From Actinomycetota bacterium (lineage in GTDB: Bacteria > Actinomycetota > Geothermincolia > Geothermincolales > RBG-13-55-18): 41,639 bases of DNA. Position numbers and translations under genes: made by a program. The DNA is taken from NCBI GenBank assembly GCA_003598015.1, contig QZKE01000004.1:1-41639 (forward strand), given 5' to 3'. Below the pieces are notes generated by a model, which saw only the letters and a program-made list of their open reading frames with translations, ran no database searches and had not been told where the DNA came from. Positions within the stretch are counted from its first letter, which is position 1, and each line of letters opens with the position of its first letter. This document shows, in pieces, positions 30,819-38,722 of this stretch.

Positions 30819-33020
30819 ATGAAAGTTCAGGACATTGGACCGGCCATTGCGAAGAGGATCTGGATAGTCATCGCCCTGGTTTTGATCTCCACTCTGGCGG
30901 CGGCGATCATCGCGCAGGTACAGAGCCCCGTGTACAAGGTGGAGATAGCGGTCTCCGCATCCGCGCCGACGAATCCGGCGACCAAGCTCCCCGACGCCAA
31001 CACCCAGCTGGCATACGTAGCCCTGATGCCCTCCATAGCCAACTATGCCGAAAGTATCAGTGTCGCCGACGTAACCAGCCAGAGGCTGGCGAACGAGGGC
31101 ATCGACATCCCTCCCGAGGAACTTCTCGCCAAAGTCAGCGCCATGGCGGAGGCCAATTCCACGTCCGTTAAGATAACCTTCTCCGACGGCAGCCCCACCC
31201 GGGTGACCGACATCGCCAACGCCTGGGGAGAAGTGCTGGTGCTCAAGAGCAACCAGACCACCGAGTTCTACGATCCGGAGTTCAAGAACCTGCTGCTGCA
31301 GGGCAACATAGTCTTCACCAACCGGGCGGTCCCTCCCCAGAAACCCACCCAGCCCAAGACCTTCGCCTATATCGGGCTGGGCTTTTTCATCGGGCTGGTA
31401 CTGGGTCTCGTGCTGGTCATACTCATCGAGTACTTCGATCCCCACTTCCGCTCCGCGCGCGAGGTGGAGGAGACGTTGGAGCTTCCCGTGCTGGGCACGC
31501 TCCCCAGGGAAAAGGGCGGCCGCACTACAGCCCTCCTCCCCACTTTCGCCGAGGGTTCACGGACCTGGAGCGCCTATGCGGAGCTGCGCTCGAGCCTCAT
31601 CCTTTCCTCCGAGGGAGCCCCGAAGTCGATAATGGCCGCCTCGGCCATACCCTTCGAGGCCGGACCCGCCGTAGCGGCGAATCTCGCCGTCAGCATAGCC
31701 AACACCGGCCGTAGAACACTGCTGGTCGATTGCGATCTCATGGAGGGAGGCCTGTCCAGGCTGATGGAAGCGGGAGATCGCTCCGGTCTCTCCGATGCCC
31801 TGGAAAAGGACGAGGATTACCGGGGCAAGATGGTGGAGGGCAATATAGGCAACCTCTCCTTCCTTCCAGCGGGAAAGAAGAGCGGTAACTCCACCGACCT
31901 GCTCTCCCTCACCGTTTTCGAGGACGAGCTGCGCGAGCAGGAGGGGCTCTACGACGAGGTGGTGCTCTACGCGCCGCCCCTCATCGGCTCCCTGGACGCG
32001 GCGGTGGTGGGCGCCCAGGCCGAGGCGAGCGTGGTCATCATCGACACCGACCGCTGCACGCGCAAGGCCGCCCTGGAAGCCATGCACAACTTCGAACGCC
32101 TGGGCATAGTGCCGCTGGGGGCGGTGCTGGCCAACGTGAAGATGAAAAAGCGCGACGTAGCTCCTGCCGAACGTAGAGGAAAGCCCGCGCCGGCGGTGAA
32201 AGCCGTCCCCGCTGCGGCTGTAGTCAAGGAAAAAAAGAAGAAAGAGAGAAAACGGGAGAAGACCGTCGCCCCACCCGTGCAACCGCGCGAGGCGGCGCGA
32301 CCCGCGGCCGAACCGGCCCGGGCCGAGCTCACCGCCGGAGCGGCGCATGTGGTTGAGCGACCCGCCAGGAGCGAGCCCGCGACTCAGCCTGTCGAGGAGG
32401 CGCCGGCTCCCGCGAAGCCGCGTGAGGCCCCTGCAGCCGCCATACCACAGGGAGCGGGGGAGCCTTCCTGGGGTTCCGCGCCGGTGGTCTCACCACCCGG
32501 CGCCGCGGCGGACGACCTGCGGCAGGTACAGGACAGCGTCGCCGAGGACTTCCGCCGCATGGGAGAGACGGGAGCCCCCATCCCCAAGAACTGGCTGCGC
32601 GCCTTGAACTCCGACAAGGCCGACGTCAGGGAATCGGCTACGAACGCCATCGCCGCCTATTACCGGTCCTTCCTGCGCCGCTACAGGATAAGCGATGAGA
32701 GCATCGAGCGTATCACCGAGTCCATTATCAGGATGATGCGCCGTGAGGACGAGTTCGCCAGCATGAGCGAGGAAGAGGCGCAGCGCCACCTGAGACAGAT
32801 GCTGGTGGATGCCGGCGCCAAGTTCTCGGTCTCCGCTGACTCCGTCGACGCTCCTCCATCCGGGCAGGCCGGGAGCGAGGAACAGGCCATCCCGGACAAG
32901 AAGGACGATAGGGAATTGAGGCGTCAGGAGAAGAGACGTCTCCGGCTGGATGCCAAGGGCGGCCGCAGGTCTCAGGGAAAGGGTAAGTCCAGCGACGAGG
33001 AAGGGGTCGACTGGGAATAA
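30819..33020 (+). CDS. Wzz/BY-kinase-like protein with degenerate ATP site
   Basis: This is a 733-residue protein. A Wzz-type part with two helices (residues about 14-34 and 183-207) frames an extracellular loop. It is followed by a MinD/BY-kinase-like domain (about 255-435), a Lys/Pro/Ala-rich linker (about 440-560) and a C-terminal helical domain (about 565-670) with a basic tail. The kinase-type P-loop is broken: where family members have G-E-G-K-S-T this one has F279-E280-A281-G282-P283-A284, so the lysine and hydroxyl residues are gone. The Walker A' motif VDCD (Asp304, Asp306) remains, but the Walker B aspartate is replaced by Tyr384 (VVLYAPP). It is therefore probably not an ATPase or kinase and may act as a structural regulator of glycan chain length. 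The C-terminal tail lacks the usual Tyr cluster. Confidence 0.85.
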   Translation: MKVQDIGPAIAKRIWIVIALVLISTLAAAIIAQVQSPVYKVEIAVSASAPTNPATKLPDANTQLAYVALMPSIANYAESISVADVTSQRLANEGIDIPPEELLAKVSAMAEANSTSVKITFSDGSPTRVTDIANAWGEVLVLKSNQTTEFYDPEFKNLLLQGNIVFTNRAVPPQKPTQPKTFAYIGLGFFIGLVLGLVLVILIEYFDPHFRSAREVEETLELPVLGTLPREKGGRTTALLPTFAEGSRTWSAYAELRSSLILSSEGAPKSIMAASAIPFEAGPAVAANLAVSIANTGRRTLLVDCDLMEGGLSRLMEAGDRSGLSDALEKDEDYRGKMVEGNIGNLSFLPAGKKSGNSTDLLSLTVFEDELREQEGLYDEVVLYAPPLIGSLDAAVVGAQAEASVVIIDTDRCTRKAALEAMHNFERLGIVPLGAVLANVKMKKRDVAPAERRGKPAPAVKAVPAAAVVKEKKKKERKREKTVAPPVQPREAARPAAEPARAELTAGAAHVVERPARSEPATQPVEEAPAPAKPREAPAAAIPQGAGEPSWGSAPVVSPPGAAADDLRQVQDSVAEDFRRMGETGAPIPKNWLRALNSDKADVRESATNAIAAYYRSFLRRYRISDESIERITESIIRMMRREDEFASMSEEEAQRHLRQMLVDAGAKFSVSADSVDAPPSGQAGSEEQAIPDKKDDRELRRQEKRRLRLDAKGGRRSQGKGKSSDEEGVDWE

Positions 33021-33023
33021 TCC

Positions 33024-33182
33024 ATGGGTTGGACTCTGACGTTTGACAAGGAATCATATCCGGACTTAAGAGTCTCATTCGACAGTATGTATCGCGAAAG
33101 CGACAGCGCCGTCTTCGGCGCGACGGTGCCCCAGCGCCTGGACAAGTTCTATCGGGGTTGGTTTATTCCACCACATGCTTGA
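33024..33182 (+). CDS. possible 52-codon ORF (weak)
   Basis: An ATG three bases after the stop of the Wzz-like gene opens a frame of 52 codons, starting MGWTLTFDKESYPDL and ending GWFIPPHA. Its codon use is poorer in GC at third positions than that of its neighbours, and it overlaps the hairpin-rich repeat at 33092-33138. It has no recognised family. It could be a real small gene or a chance frame in a leader region. Confidence 0.2.
   Translation: MGWTLTFDKESYPDLRVSFDSMYRESDSAVFGATVPQRLDKFYRGWFIPPHA
33092..33138 (+). repeat. three-hairpin element, copy 2
   Basis: TCGC-GAAA-GCGA (GNRA loop), GCGCCG-TCTT-CGGCGC, then GGTGC-CCCA-GCGCC: three successive hairpins. TTCGGCGCGACGGTGC (33114-33129) is identical to part of the copy at 25531-25583 (minus strand), and both copies have the same order of hairpins although the loops differ. 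It lies in the 236-base gap between the Wzz-like and flippase genes. Confidence 0.5.
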
Positions 33183-33256
33183 ACTTGTACAGGCCTGGCA
33201 CGTGTTCATCCGCATGTTTTTCCAACCCTAGATCTGATGGAGGATGCGACCCGAAC

Positions 33257-34975
33257 ATGGAGAGAGTCGGCAGGCTATCGAAGAACACCGCCGCACTGGT
33301 GGGCGCAAGGATTGTAACCTCGGGACTCACCTTCATCCTGGCCATCATCATCAACCGTAACCTCGGCCCGGAGATCGCGGGGATATACACCTACGCCTTC
33401 ACCCTGTACACCATCTTCCAGGTGATACCGGATTTCGGCCTCGGCAACATCTCCATACGCGACGTCTCGCAGGAAACCTCCCGCCTGCAGCGTTACTTCA
33501 CGAACATCGTCTCCCTGCGCCTGCTCCTGGGCCTGCTCGCCTTCGGCCTGCTCATGCTCACCAACTTCGTAAGCCTGGCCCTGCAGGGCTCGGGCGCGCT
33601 GGCCGGGGACAAGTTCTGGGTGGTCTTTACCGTCGCCTTCTGCCTCCTTATCGAGCAGCCATTCTCCAATTCCCTGTGTGAGAACTTCATCGCCCTGGAG
33701 AGGCTGGGTGTCGTGGCCTTCGTCTACCTGATCATGGGAATCATGAAGGTCGCCATGTCCATATACGTGGTCCTGGCCGGTTTCGAGAACGTCCTGGTCT
33801 ACCTGGTCCTTATCTACATCATCACCATCCTGTACTCCATCTTCCACCTCTACCTCGCCTACCGGCGCGTCCTGCGCAGGGGTGAGCCCGCCGCCGTGGA
33901 TATCAGCGGCATGGCGGTTGCGGAGGCCGTGACCCACGTGCCGGTACCCTCGGGCGAGGCGGCCATGGAGGCGCTGCTGGCCGATTATTCCTACGCCGGG
34001 CTGGCGGAGGAGACCACAACGGCCGGAAGCGATGACGGGGAGGGGGGACACTCGGGCCCCCTGATCACCCCGCCACCGGGCGAAGCCGGCCTCATCACCA
34101 GGTTCGGCCCCTTCACCATGGACAGCGGATTGTGGCGCTATCTCCTGGGCAGCGCATGGCCCCTGGCGGTGGTCGCCGCCGGCGTGACCATCTACGCCGG
34201 CATGGACATCCCCATCCTCTCCTGGATCAAGGGGGATACGCAGGTGGGCCTGTACAGCGCGGCCGGCATGTTCGCCAAGGCCCTGGTCTTCCTCACCCTT
34301 GCCCTGAACATGGCGGTGCTGCCGGCGGTGTCCAAGGTGGGGGGCAAGTATCCTCAGAGGTTGGGTGAGATATGGGAGCGCCTCATCCACTATGGCTGGC
34401 TCCTGGTCATTCCCCTTACGGTGATCGTACCCGTCCTGGCCCGGCCCGTACTTGTACTGCAGAAGTTCGACTTCATAGAGGCCTGGAACGTCACCTGGCT
34501 GACCATGGCCGCCATGAACTTCACCTTCATGACGGCTATCAGTTTCCCCTTCTTCATCGTTATCAACAAACAGAAGACGATCACGGCCGTGGTCCTTCTG
34601 GGGTTGCCGGTGAAGGCGGTGCTGGCCGTTGCGGCCATCTCCCTCTGGGGTTACACCGGGGCGGCGGTCAGCGTCCTGATAAGCGAGGCCGCCGTCTTCG
34701 GCCTGCTCTACTGGCGGCTCTCGCGCGAGTTGGATTACCGTATCAGGCCGGTCCGGTTCACTGCCGTGCCGCTGTTCATACTGGGAACGCTTTACGCCAC
34801 CGCCCTCGTCCTACATAACGCGCTGGCCGTGGGCAAGGACACTTTTATGAGCTCGCTGCAGTACGCCTTTATAATAGCGGCGGCGCTGACGATTCTATAC
34901 GTAGCGCTCGCCCTGGCGACCAAGGTCCTGAGCAGAAAGGGCTTGCAGGAACTGAATGAGCTGCTTACGGTGTGA
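33257..34975 (+). CDS. Wzx-like polysaccharide flippase
   Basis: This is a 572-residue membrane protein of the MATE/PST type with 12-14 helices. The N-terminus LSKNTAALVGARIVTSGLTFILAIIINRNLGP is typical for oligosaccharide flippases. Residues about 207-290 form a hydrophilic, acidic insert (TTTAGSDDGEGG...) between the two halves, which is unusual. The start is ATG 33257; GGAGG lies 14 bases upstream, a rather long spacing. It should move lipid-linked repeat units across the membrane for the Wzy-like protein encoded at 38723. The stop is 34 bases before the lipoprotein hydrolase start. Confidence 0.9.
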   Translation: MERVGRLSKNTAALVGARIVTSGLTFILAIIINRNLGPEIAGIYTYAFTLYTIFQVIPDFGLGNISIRDVSQETSRLQRYFTNIVSLRLLLGLLAFGLLMLTNFVSLALQGSGALAGDKFWVVFTVAFCLLIEQPFSNSLCENFIALERLGVVAFVYLIMGIMKVAMSIYVVLAGFENVLVYLVLIYIITILYSIFHLYLAYRRVLRRGEPAAVDISGMAVAEAVTHVPVPSGEAAMEALLADYSYAGLAEETTTAGSDDGEGGHSGPLITPPPGEAGLITRFGPFTMDSGLWRYLLGSAWPLAVVAAGVTIYAGMDIPILSWIKGDTQVGLYSAAGMFAKALVFLTLALNMAVLPAVSKVGGKYPQRLGEIWERLIHYGWLLVIPLTVIVPVLARPVLVLQKFDFIEAWNVTWLTMAAMNFTFMTAISFPFFIVINKQKTITAVVLLGLPVKAVLAVAAISLWGYTGAAVSVLISEAAVFGLLYWRLSRELDYRIRPVRFTAVPLFILGTLYATALVLHNALAVGKDTFMSSLQYAFIIAAALTILYVALALATKVLSRKGLQELNELLTV

Positions 34976-35009
34976 GAGAGGGCACTCTTCACTGAGCGAA
35001 AGGCGGGAG

Positions 35010-36062
35010 ATGACATCGGGTCGCATGAGTAAGATAGCCGCAGCGGCGGTGGTGATCCTCGCCGCCGGCCTCCTGCTGGGCGGATGCAGTTGCGTGCTCA
35101 CCAGGATCATCGACCAGGCCAGCGTGACCATGCGCGGCCTGGCCTGCGCCAACGAGATGAACCAGAAGGCGGGCGAGGGCTACGACGTGCGGGAGGCGCG
35201 CGCCAAGTGGCTGCAGGCGCTGGATGCCTACAACCAGGGCGACTTCGCCCGCGCGGACGAGCTCATCGACGAGACCTACGCCGCCATGGACGACATGGAG
35301 AAGGTGGCCGAGCGGGTCTACTACGAGAGCTCCGGCGGATTGACCGTATCGGGACTGCTCTTCCGCCCCCCCGATGGAAGCGGCCCCTGGCCCACCATCA
35401 TCGTCAACCATGCCGGCTTCGGCACCGCGGGGGATTTCAGCGACGTGGCTCTGCTCATACGTGACCATGGCTACCTCGTCTTCAACCCCGACTTCCGGGG
35501 CAGCGGTATGTCGCAGGGGAGCCACGAGGGGGCCAAGGGGGAGGTGGACGACGTCATCGCGGCCATAGACTACCTGGAATCGCAGGGTCTCATCGAGGGC
35601 GAACGCATCGGGCTGTACGGCCAGAGCCACGGCGCGGCGGTTTCGGTGCTGGCTGCGGAGCGCGACCCGCGCATCAAGGCGGTGGTGGCCGAGGCGGGCT
35701 TCTACGACGCCGTGGGCCTTTACGACTACGCCAAGGCTTCCAGCGACCCCACCGCCCAGACGCTCCTGAACGAATTCCTGCCCATGGTGGGCGGCACCCC
35801 CGAGCAGGTCCCCCAGGAATACGCCGTACGATCGGCTCTCAATTACACCGATTCCATGCAGGCGGCGACGCTGATCATCCACGGCGAGCTGGACCCCATC
35901 TGCCCCGTGGACCAGGCACGCCGCCTCTACGACGCCCTGTTGGCGGGCGGCAAGACGGTGGAGATCAGGCTCTACCCCAACGAAGCTCACTGCGTCAACG
36001 ACCCCGCCGGGCGGCTGGAGGTGTGGGACCTCATGTTCGCCTGGTTCGAGGAGTATGTCTAG
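35010..36062 (+). CDS. lipoprotein alpha/beta hydrolase
   Basis: This is a 350-residue protein. A lipoprotein signal peptide is followed by a lipobox LLLGGC with Cys26, so the mature protein is tethered to the outer face of the membrane. Residues about 35-95 are a helical region, and residues about 100-350 form an alpha/beta hydrolase with GQSHG (Ser206), Asp295 in GELDPIC and His327 in NEAHCV, a complete triad. It resembles dienelactone-hydrolase or peptidase-S9-like esterases. I start it at ATG 35010 with AAAGG six bases upstream; the longer frame from 34956 begins inside the flippase gene. Within a glycan locus, removal of acyl groups from the exported polymer is a fair guess, opposing the acyltransferases, but it is only inferred. 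Confidence 0.85.
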   Translation: MTSGRMSKIAAAAVVILAAGLLLGGCSCVLTRIIDQASVTMRGLACANEMNQKAGEGYDVREARAKWLQALDAYNQGDFARADELIDETYAAMDDMEKVAERVYYESSGGLTVSGLLFRPPDGSGPWPTIIVNHAGFGTAGDFSDVALLIRDHGYLVFNPDFRGSGMSQGSHEGAKGEVDDVIAAIDYLESQGLIEGERIGLYGQSHGAAVSVLAAERDPRIKAVVAEAGFYDAVGLYDYAKASSDPTAQTLLNEFLPMVGGTPEQVPQEYAVRSALNYTDSMQAATLIIHGELDPICPVDQARRLYDALLAGGKTVEIRLYPNEAHCVNDPAGRLEVWDLMFAWFEEYV

Positions 36063-36115
36063 CCGGAGCGGCGTTCCCACCGGGGAGAGCGCGCCAGAAC
36101 CGCGGGGTGATCGAT

Positions 36116-37540
36116 ATGCCATCCGATGAGTGCGACAAGCCGGCCCCGGTCTCACCGCATCTCTACACCCGCGAATACTTCACCACCGATTGTGAGGGAT
36201 ACGACCTCTTCATCGAGAAGGCCGCGCAGCTACCCGAGCGTATCGAGGAGGCCCTTGCCGCAGCCGGCGACCTGCGCGGGAGATGGATCCTGGATATCGG
36301 GTGCGGCCGGGGCGAACTGGCGTGCGAAGCGGCGCGGCGCGGCGCCAGCGCGGTGGGCATAGATTACGCACAGGCGGCCATCGAGCTTTCCCGCGAACGT
36401 CTGAGCGCCCTGGATGAATCCCTGCAGGAACGGGTGGAGTTCCGCCTCGCGGACGCCAAGGGCCTGGCCTTCCCGGACGGCTCCTTCGACATCGTCTTCC
36501 TGGTGGACGTCTACGAACACCTCCACCCCTACGAGATCGAGCACACCCTGGCCGAGGTGAAAAGGGTTCTGCGGCCGTGCGGACGCCTCATCGTCCACAC
36601 GGGTCCCAACACCTGGTTCTACCGCTACGGTTATCCCCTGGTGCGCGAGGCGGCGAGGCGCCTGCTGCGGCGGGAGTTCCCGGAAGACCTGCGCGGCCAG
36701 TACGACGATATCATGCACGTGAACGAGCAGAATCCCCTCTCCCTCTACCGCGGCCTCAGCGCCGCCGGTTTCGCCGCCGCGGTCAGGCCGCGCAGCTTCT
36801 TCGTGGGCATCCATCCCGACCGCTGGGAGAAGACCGTAATGAGGGTACTCTTCTCGCGGCCACTTGGTTATCTCTTCTGCACCAGCCTTATGGCCACGGC
36901 CGTTCCCCGCGAGGGCGGCGGCGAAGCCCGGCTGCGGGTGAACCGCATGCTGCGCATGCTGGACCTCCCGCGGGGGAGCAGGGTGCTGCTGGTGGGCGAG
37001 GGAGAGGGGATGCTGGCGCGTAGGCTCTCCGCCCTGGCCGGGGTCGAGGTCACCTGGCTTGAACCGGGGCCGTCCGTTGCTTCTACCTCTGCCGCGCAGG
37101 GATACGAGCGCATGGCGGGAGATCCTCTATCCCCTCCCTTTCCCGACGGCAGCTTCGACGCCGTAGCGGCCCAGTTCACCCTGGACGAGGCGGAGGATCC
37201 ACGCGCTGCGCTGCGCACCTGGTACCGCATGCTGCGAGACGGAGGCGTGCTGGCCCTGGCGGCGCGCAACGCATGCTTCCACGGCGCGGAACAGAGGCCT
37301 GCCGCCAGGCCGTGCCGTGCCTTCACGCCGTCCGCCCTCGCGGACCTGGTGGAGTCGTGTGGTTTCACGGTCCGCGCTACCTCCACCCTCATACCCGACC
37401 TCAAGCTGCCCGCGCTCTACCGCGGCGACCTGGACTTCGCCCTGTGCCTGGAGCGTATACCTTATATTTCCAGGCGGGGAAAACTGCTCTTCCTGCGCGC
37501 CGAGAAGCGGCCCTTGACCTCGGGGGTGTCACGGCGATGA
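36116..37540 (+). CDS. double-domain SAM methyltransferase
   Basis: This is a 474-residue protein made of two methyltransferase domains. The first (about residues 50-170) has a perfect motif I WILDIGCGRGELACEA, VGIDYAQAAIELSRE and LAFPDGSFDIVFLVDVYEHL. The second (about residues 283-400) is degenerate: RVLLVGEGEGMLARRLSALA for motif I, then LSPPFPDGSFDAVAAQFTLDEA. It ends in a helical segment and an Arg-rich tail. I start it at ATG 36116 (GGGGTGA upstream); the longer frame from 36023 overlaps the previous gene. The stop codon overlaps the start of the next gene (ATGA at 37537-37540), so the two are translationally coupled. The second domain may be regulatory or bind the acceptor. The substrate is probably a sugar of the repeat unit. 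Confidence 0.85.
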   Translation: MPSDECDKPAPVSPHLYTREYFTTDCEGYDLFIEKAAQLPERIEEALAAAGDLRGRWILDIGCGRGELACEAARRGASAVGIDYAQAAIELSRERLSALDESLQERVEFRLADAKGLAFPDGSFDIVFLVDVYEHLHPYEIEHTLAEVKRVLRPCGRLIVHTGPNTWFYRYGYPLVREAARRLLRREFPEDLRGQYDDIMHVNEQNPLSLYRGLSAAGFAAAVRPRSFFVGIHPDRWEKTVMRVLFSRPLGYLFCTSLMATAVPREGGGEARLRVNRMLRMLDLPRGSRVLLVGEGEGMLARRLSALAGVEVTWLEPGPSVASTSAAQGYERMAGDPLSPPFPDGSFDAVAAQFTLDEAEDPRAALRTWYRMLRDGGVLALAARNACFHGAEQRPAARPCRAFTPSALADLVESCGFTVRATSTLIPDLKLPALYRGDLDFALCLERIPYISRRGKLLFLRAEKRPLTSGVSRR

Positions 37541-38691
37541 GGATCGGGATCGACGCCCGCGGCCTCTGTAACATCAACCGCACGCGGGGCATCGGCCGCT
37601 ACACCGCGCGCCTGGTGGAGGCCCTGGTGGACGAGGCGGGAGGAGGAACCGCGTTTATCCTCTTCGGATACGGCGAGTCTCCCGAGCCCGGTCTCCTCGA
37701 CCCCGGAGTCATGAACAGGGTCGAGTGGCGGGGCATGCCGCACGTGGAAGGGCTTTCCTTCGCCGGATTGCTCGCCGACCACCTGACCATGGCGCGTGCC
37801 GTGGACGGAGCGGGCGTAGACCTCTTTCACGCCATCGACCATAACATGACCCCCTTCCTGCACACCCCGAGCATCGTCACCGTGCACGACCTCATCCTGC
37901 TGGTCCTGCGCGGCCCCTACCTCGGGCCCACCGCCTGGTCCTGGATGCTCGCGCACAAACGCGCCGCGCGCCGGGCCCGCCGCGTGGTGGCGGTATCCAA
38001 GAACACTCGGCGCGACGTGGAGCGCATCTGGGGCATCCCGCGCGAGCGCATCGCCGTTGTCTACGAGGGGGTTACCCCCGGCTACCGCCCTGTCACCGAC
38101 CGGGACGCGCTGGAAGGGGCCCGGGCGAGGTATGGCATCACGGCTCCCTACTTCCTCTACCTGGGCGGTTTCGACCCGCGTAAGAACCTGCACAACATGC
38201 TCCTCGGCTTCAAGCGTTTCCTCCTGGCCGCGGGGGGCGGATACGGCCTGGTCCTGTGCGGGGATGCCCGCGGTTTCGAGGGCTACCTGGAGGACGAGGT
38301 GGAGGAGCTGGGCCTGGAAGGTGACGTGACCTTCACCGGTTTCGTCCCCGAGGAGGACCTGCCCGCACTCTACTCCGGGGCGGCAGCCTTCCTCTGCGTC
38401 TCCCTCTACGAGGGTTTCGGGCTGCCGCTGCTCGAGGCCATGTCCTGCGGCACCCCGGTGCTCGCCTCCGGCACCTCATCCATACCCGAGGTGGTGGGCG
38501 ATGCCGGGCTGCTGGTGGATCCCCTGGAGCCGGGGGAGATCGCGGCGGGCCTGGAGAGGCTGGCCGGTGAGCCCGCCCTGGCGGAGGAGCTGTCCCGCAG
38601 GGGGCGGGAGCGCGCCGCGGGGTTCACATGGCGCAAGGCGGCCGGTAGTATCATGGGACTGTACGGGACGGTAACGGGAGGAGGGGTGTGA
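37537..38691 (+). CDS. GT4 family glycosyltransferase
   Basis: This is a 384-residue GT-B fold enzyme. It opens with MRIGIDARGLCNINRTRGIGRYTARL, with the glycine-rich donor loop typical of GT4 enzymes of surface glycan loci. The C-terminal half has YLGGFDPRKNLHNMLLGFKRFL and the E-x7-E motif YEGFGLPLLEAMSCGTPVLA. It starts within the stop codon of the double methyltransferase gene (ATGA overlap), so translation is coupled. The upstream in-frame extension to 37273 is spurious. Its closest relative in the window by layout is the gene at 25676. Confidence 0.92.
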   Translation: MRIGIDARGLCNINRTRGIGRYTARLVEALVDEAGGGTAFILFGYGESPEPGLLDPGVMNRVEWRGMPHVEGLSFAGLLADHLTMARAVDGAGVDLFHAIDHNMTPFLHTPSIVTVHDLILLVLRGPYLGPTAWSWMLAHKRAARRARRVVAVSKNTRRDVERIWGIPRERIAVVYEGVTPGYRPVTDRDALEGARARYGITAPYFLYLGGFDPRKNLHNMLLGFKRFLLAAGGGYGLVLCGDARGFEGYLEDEVEELGLEGDVTFTGFVPEEDLPALYSGAAAFLCVSLYEGFGLPLLEAMSCGTPVLASGTSSIPEVVGDAGLLVDPLEPGEIAAGLERLAGEPALAEELSRRGRERAAGFTWRKAAGSIMGLYGTVTGGGV

Positions 38692-38722
38692 GATAAAAAG
38701 CGGCGAAAGCAGACCTGGCCTG

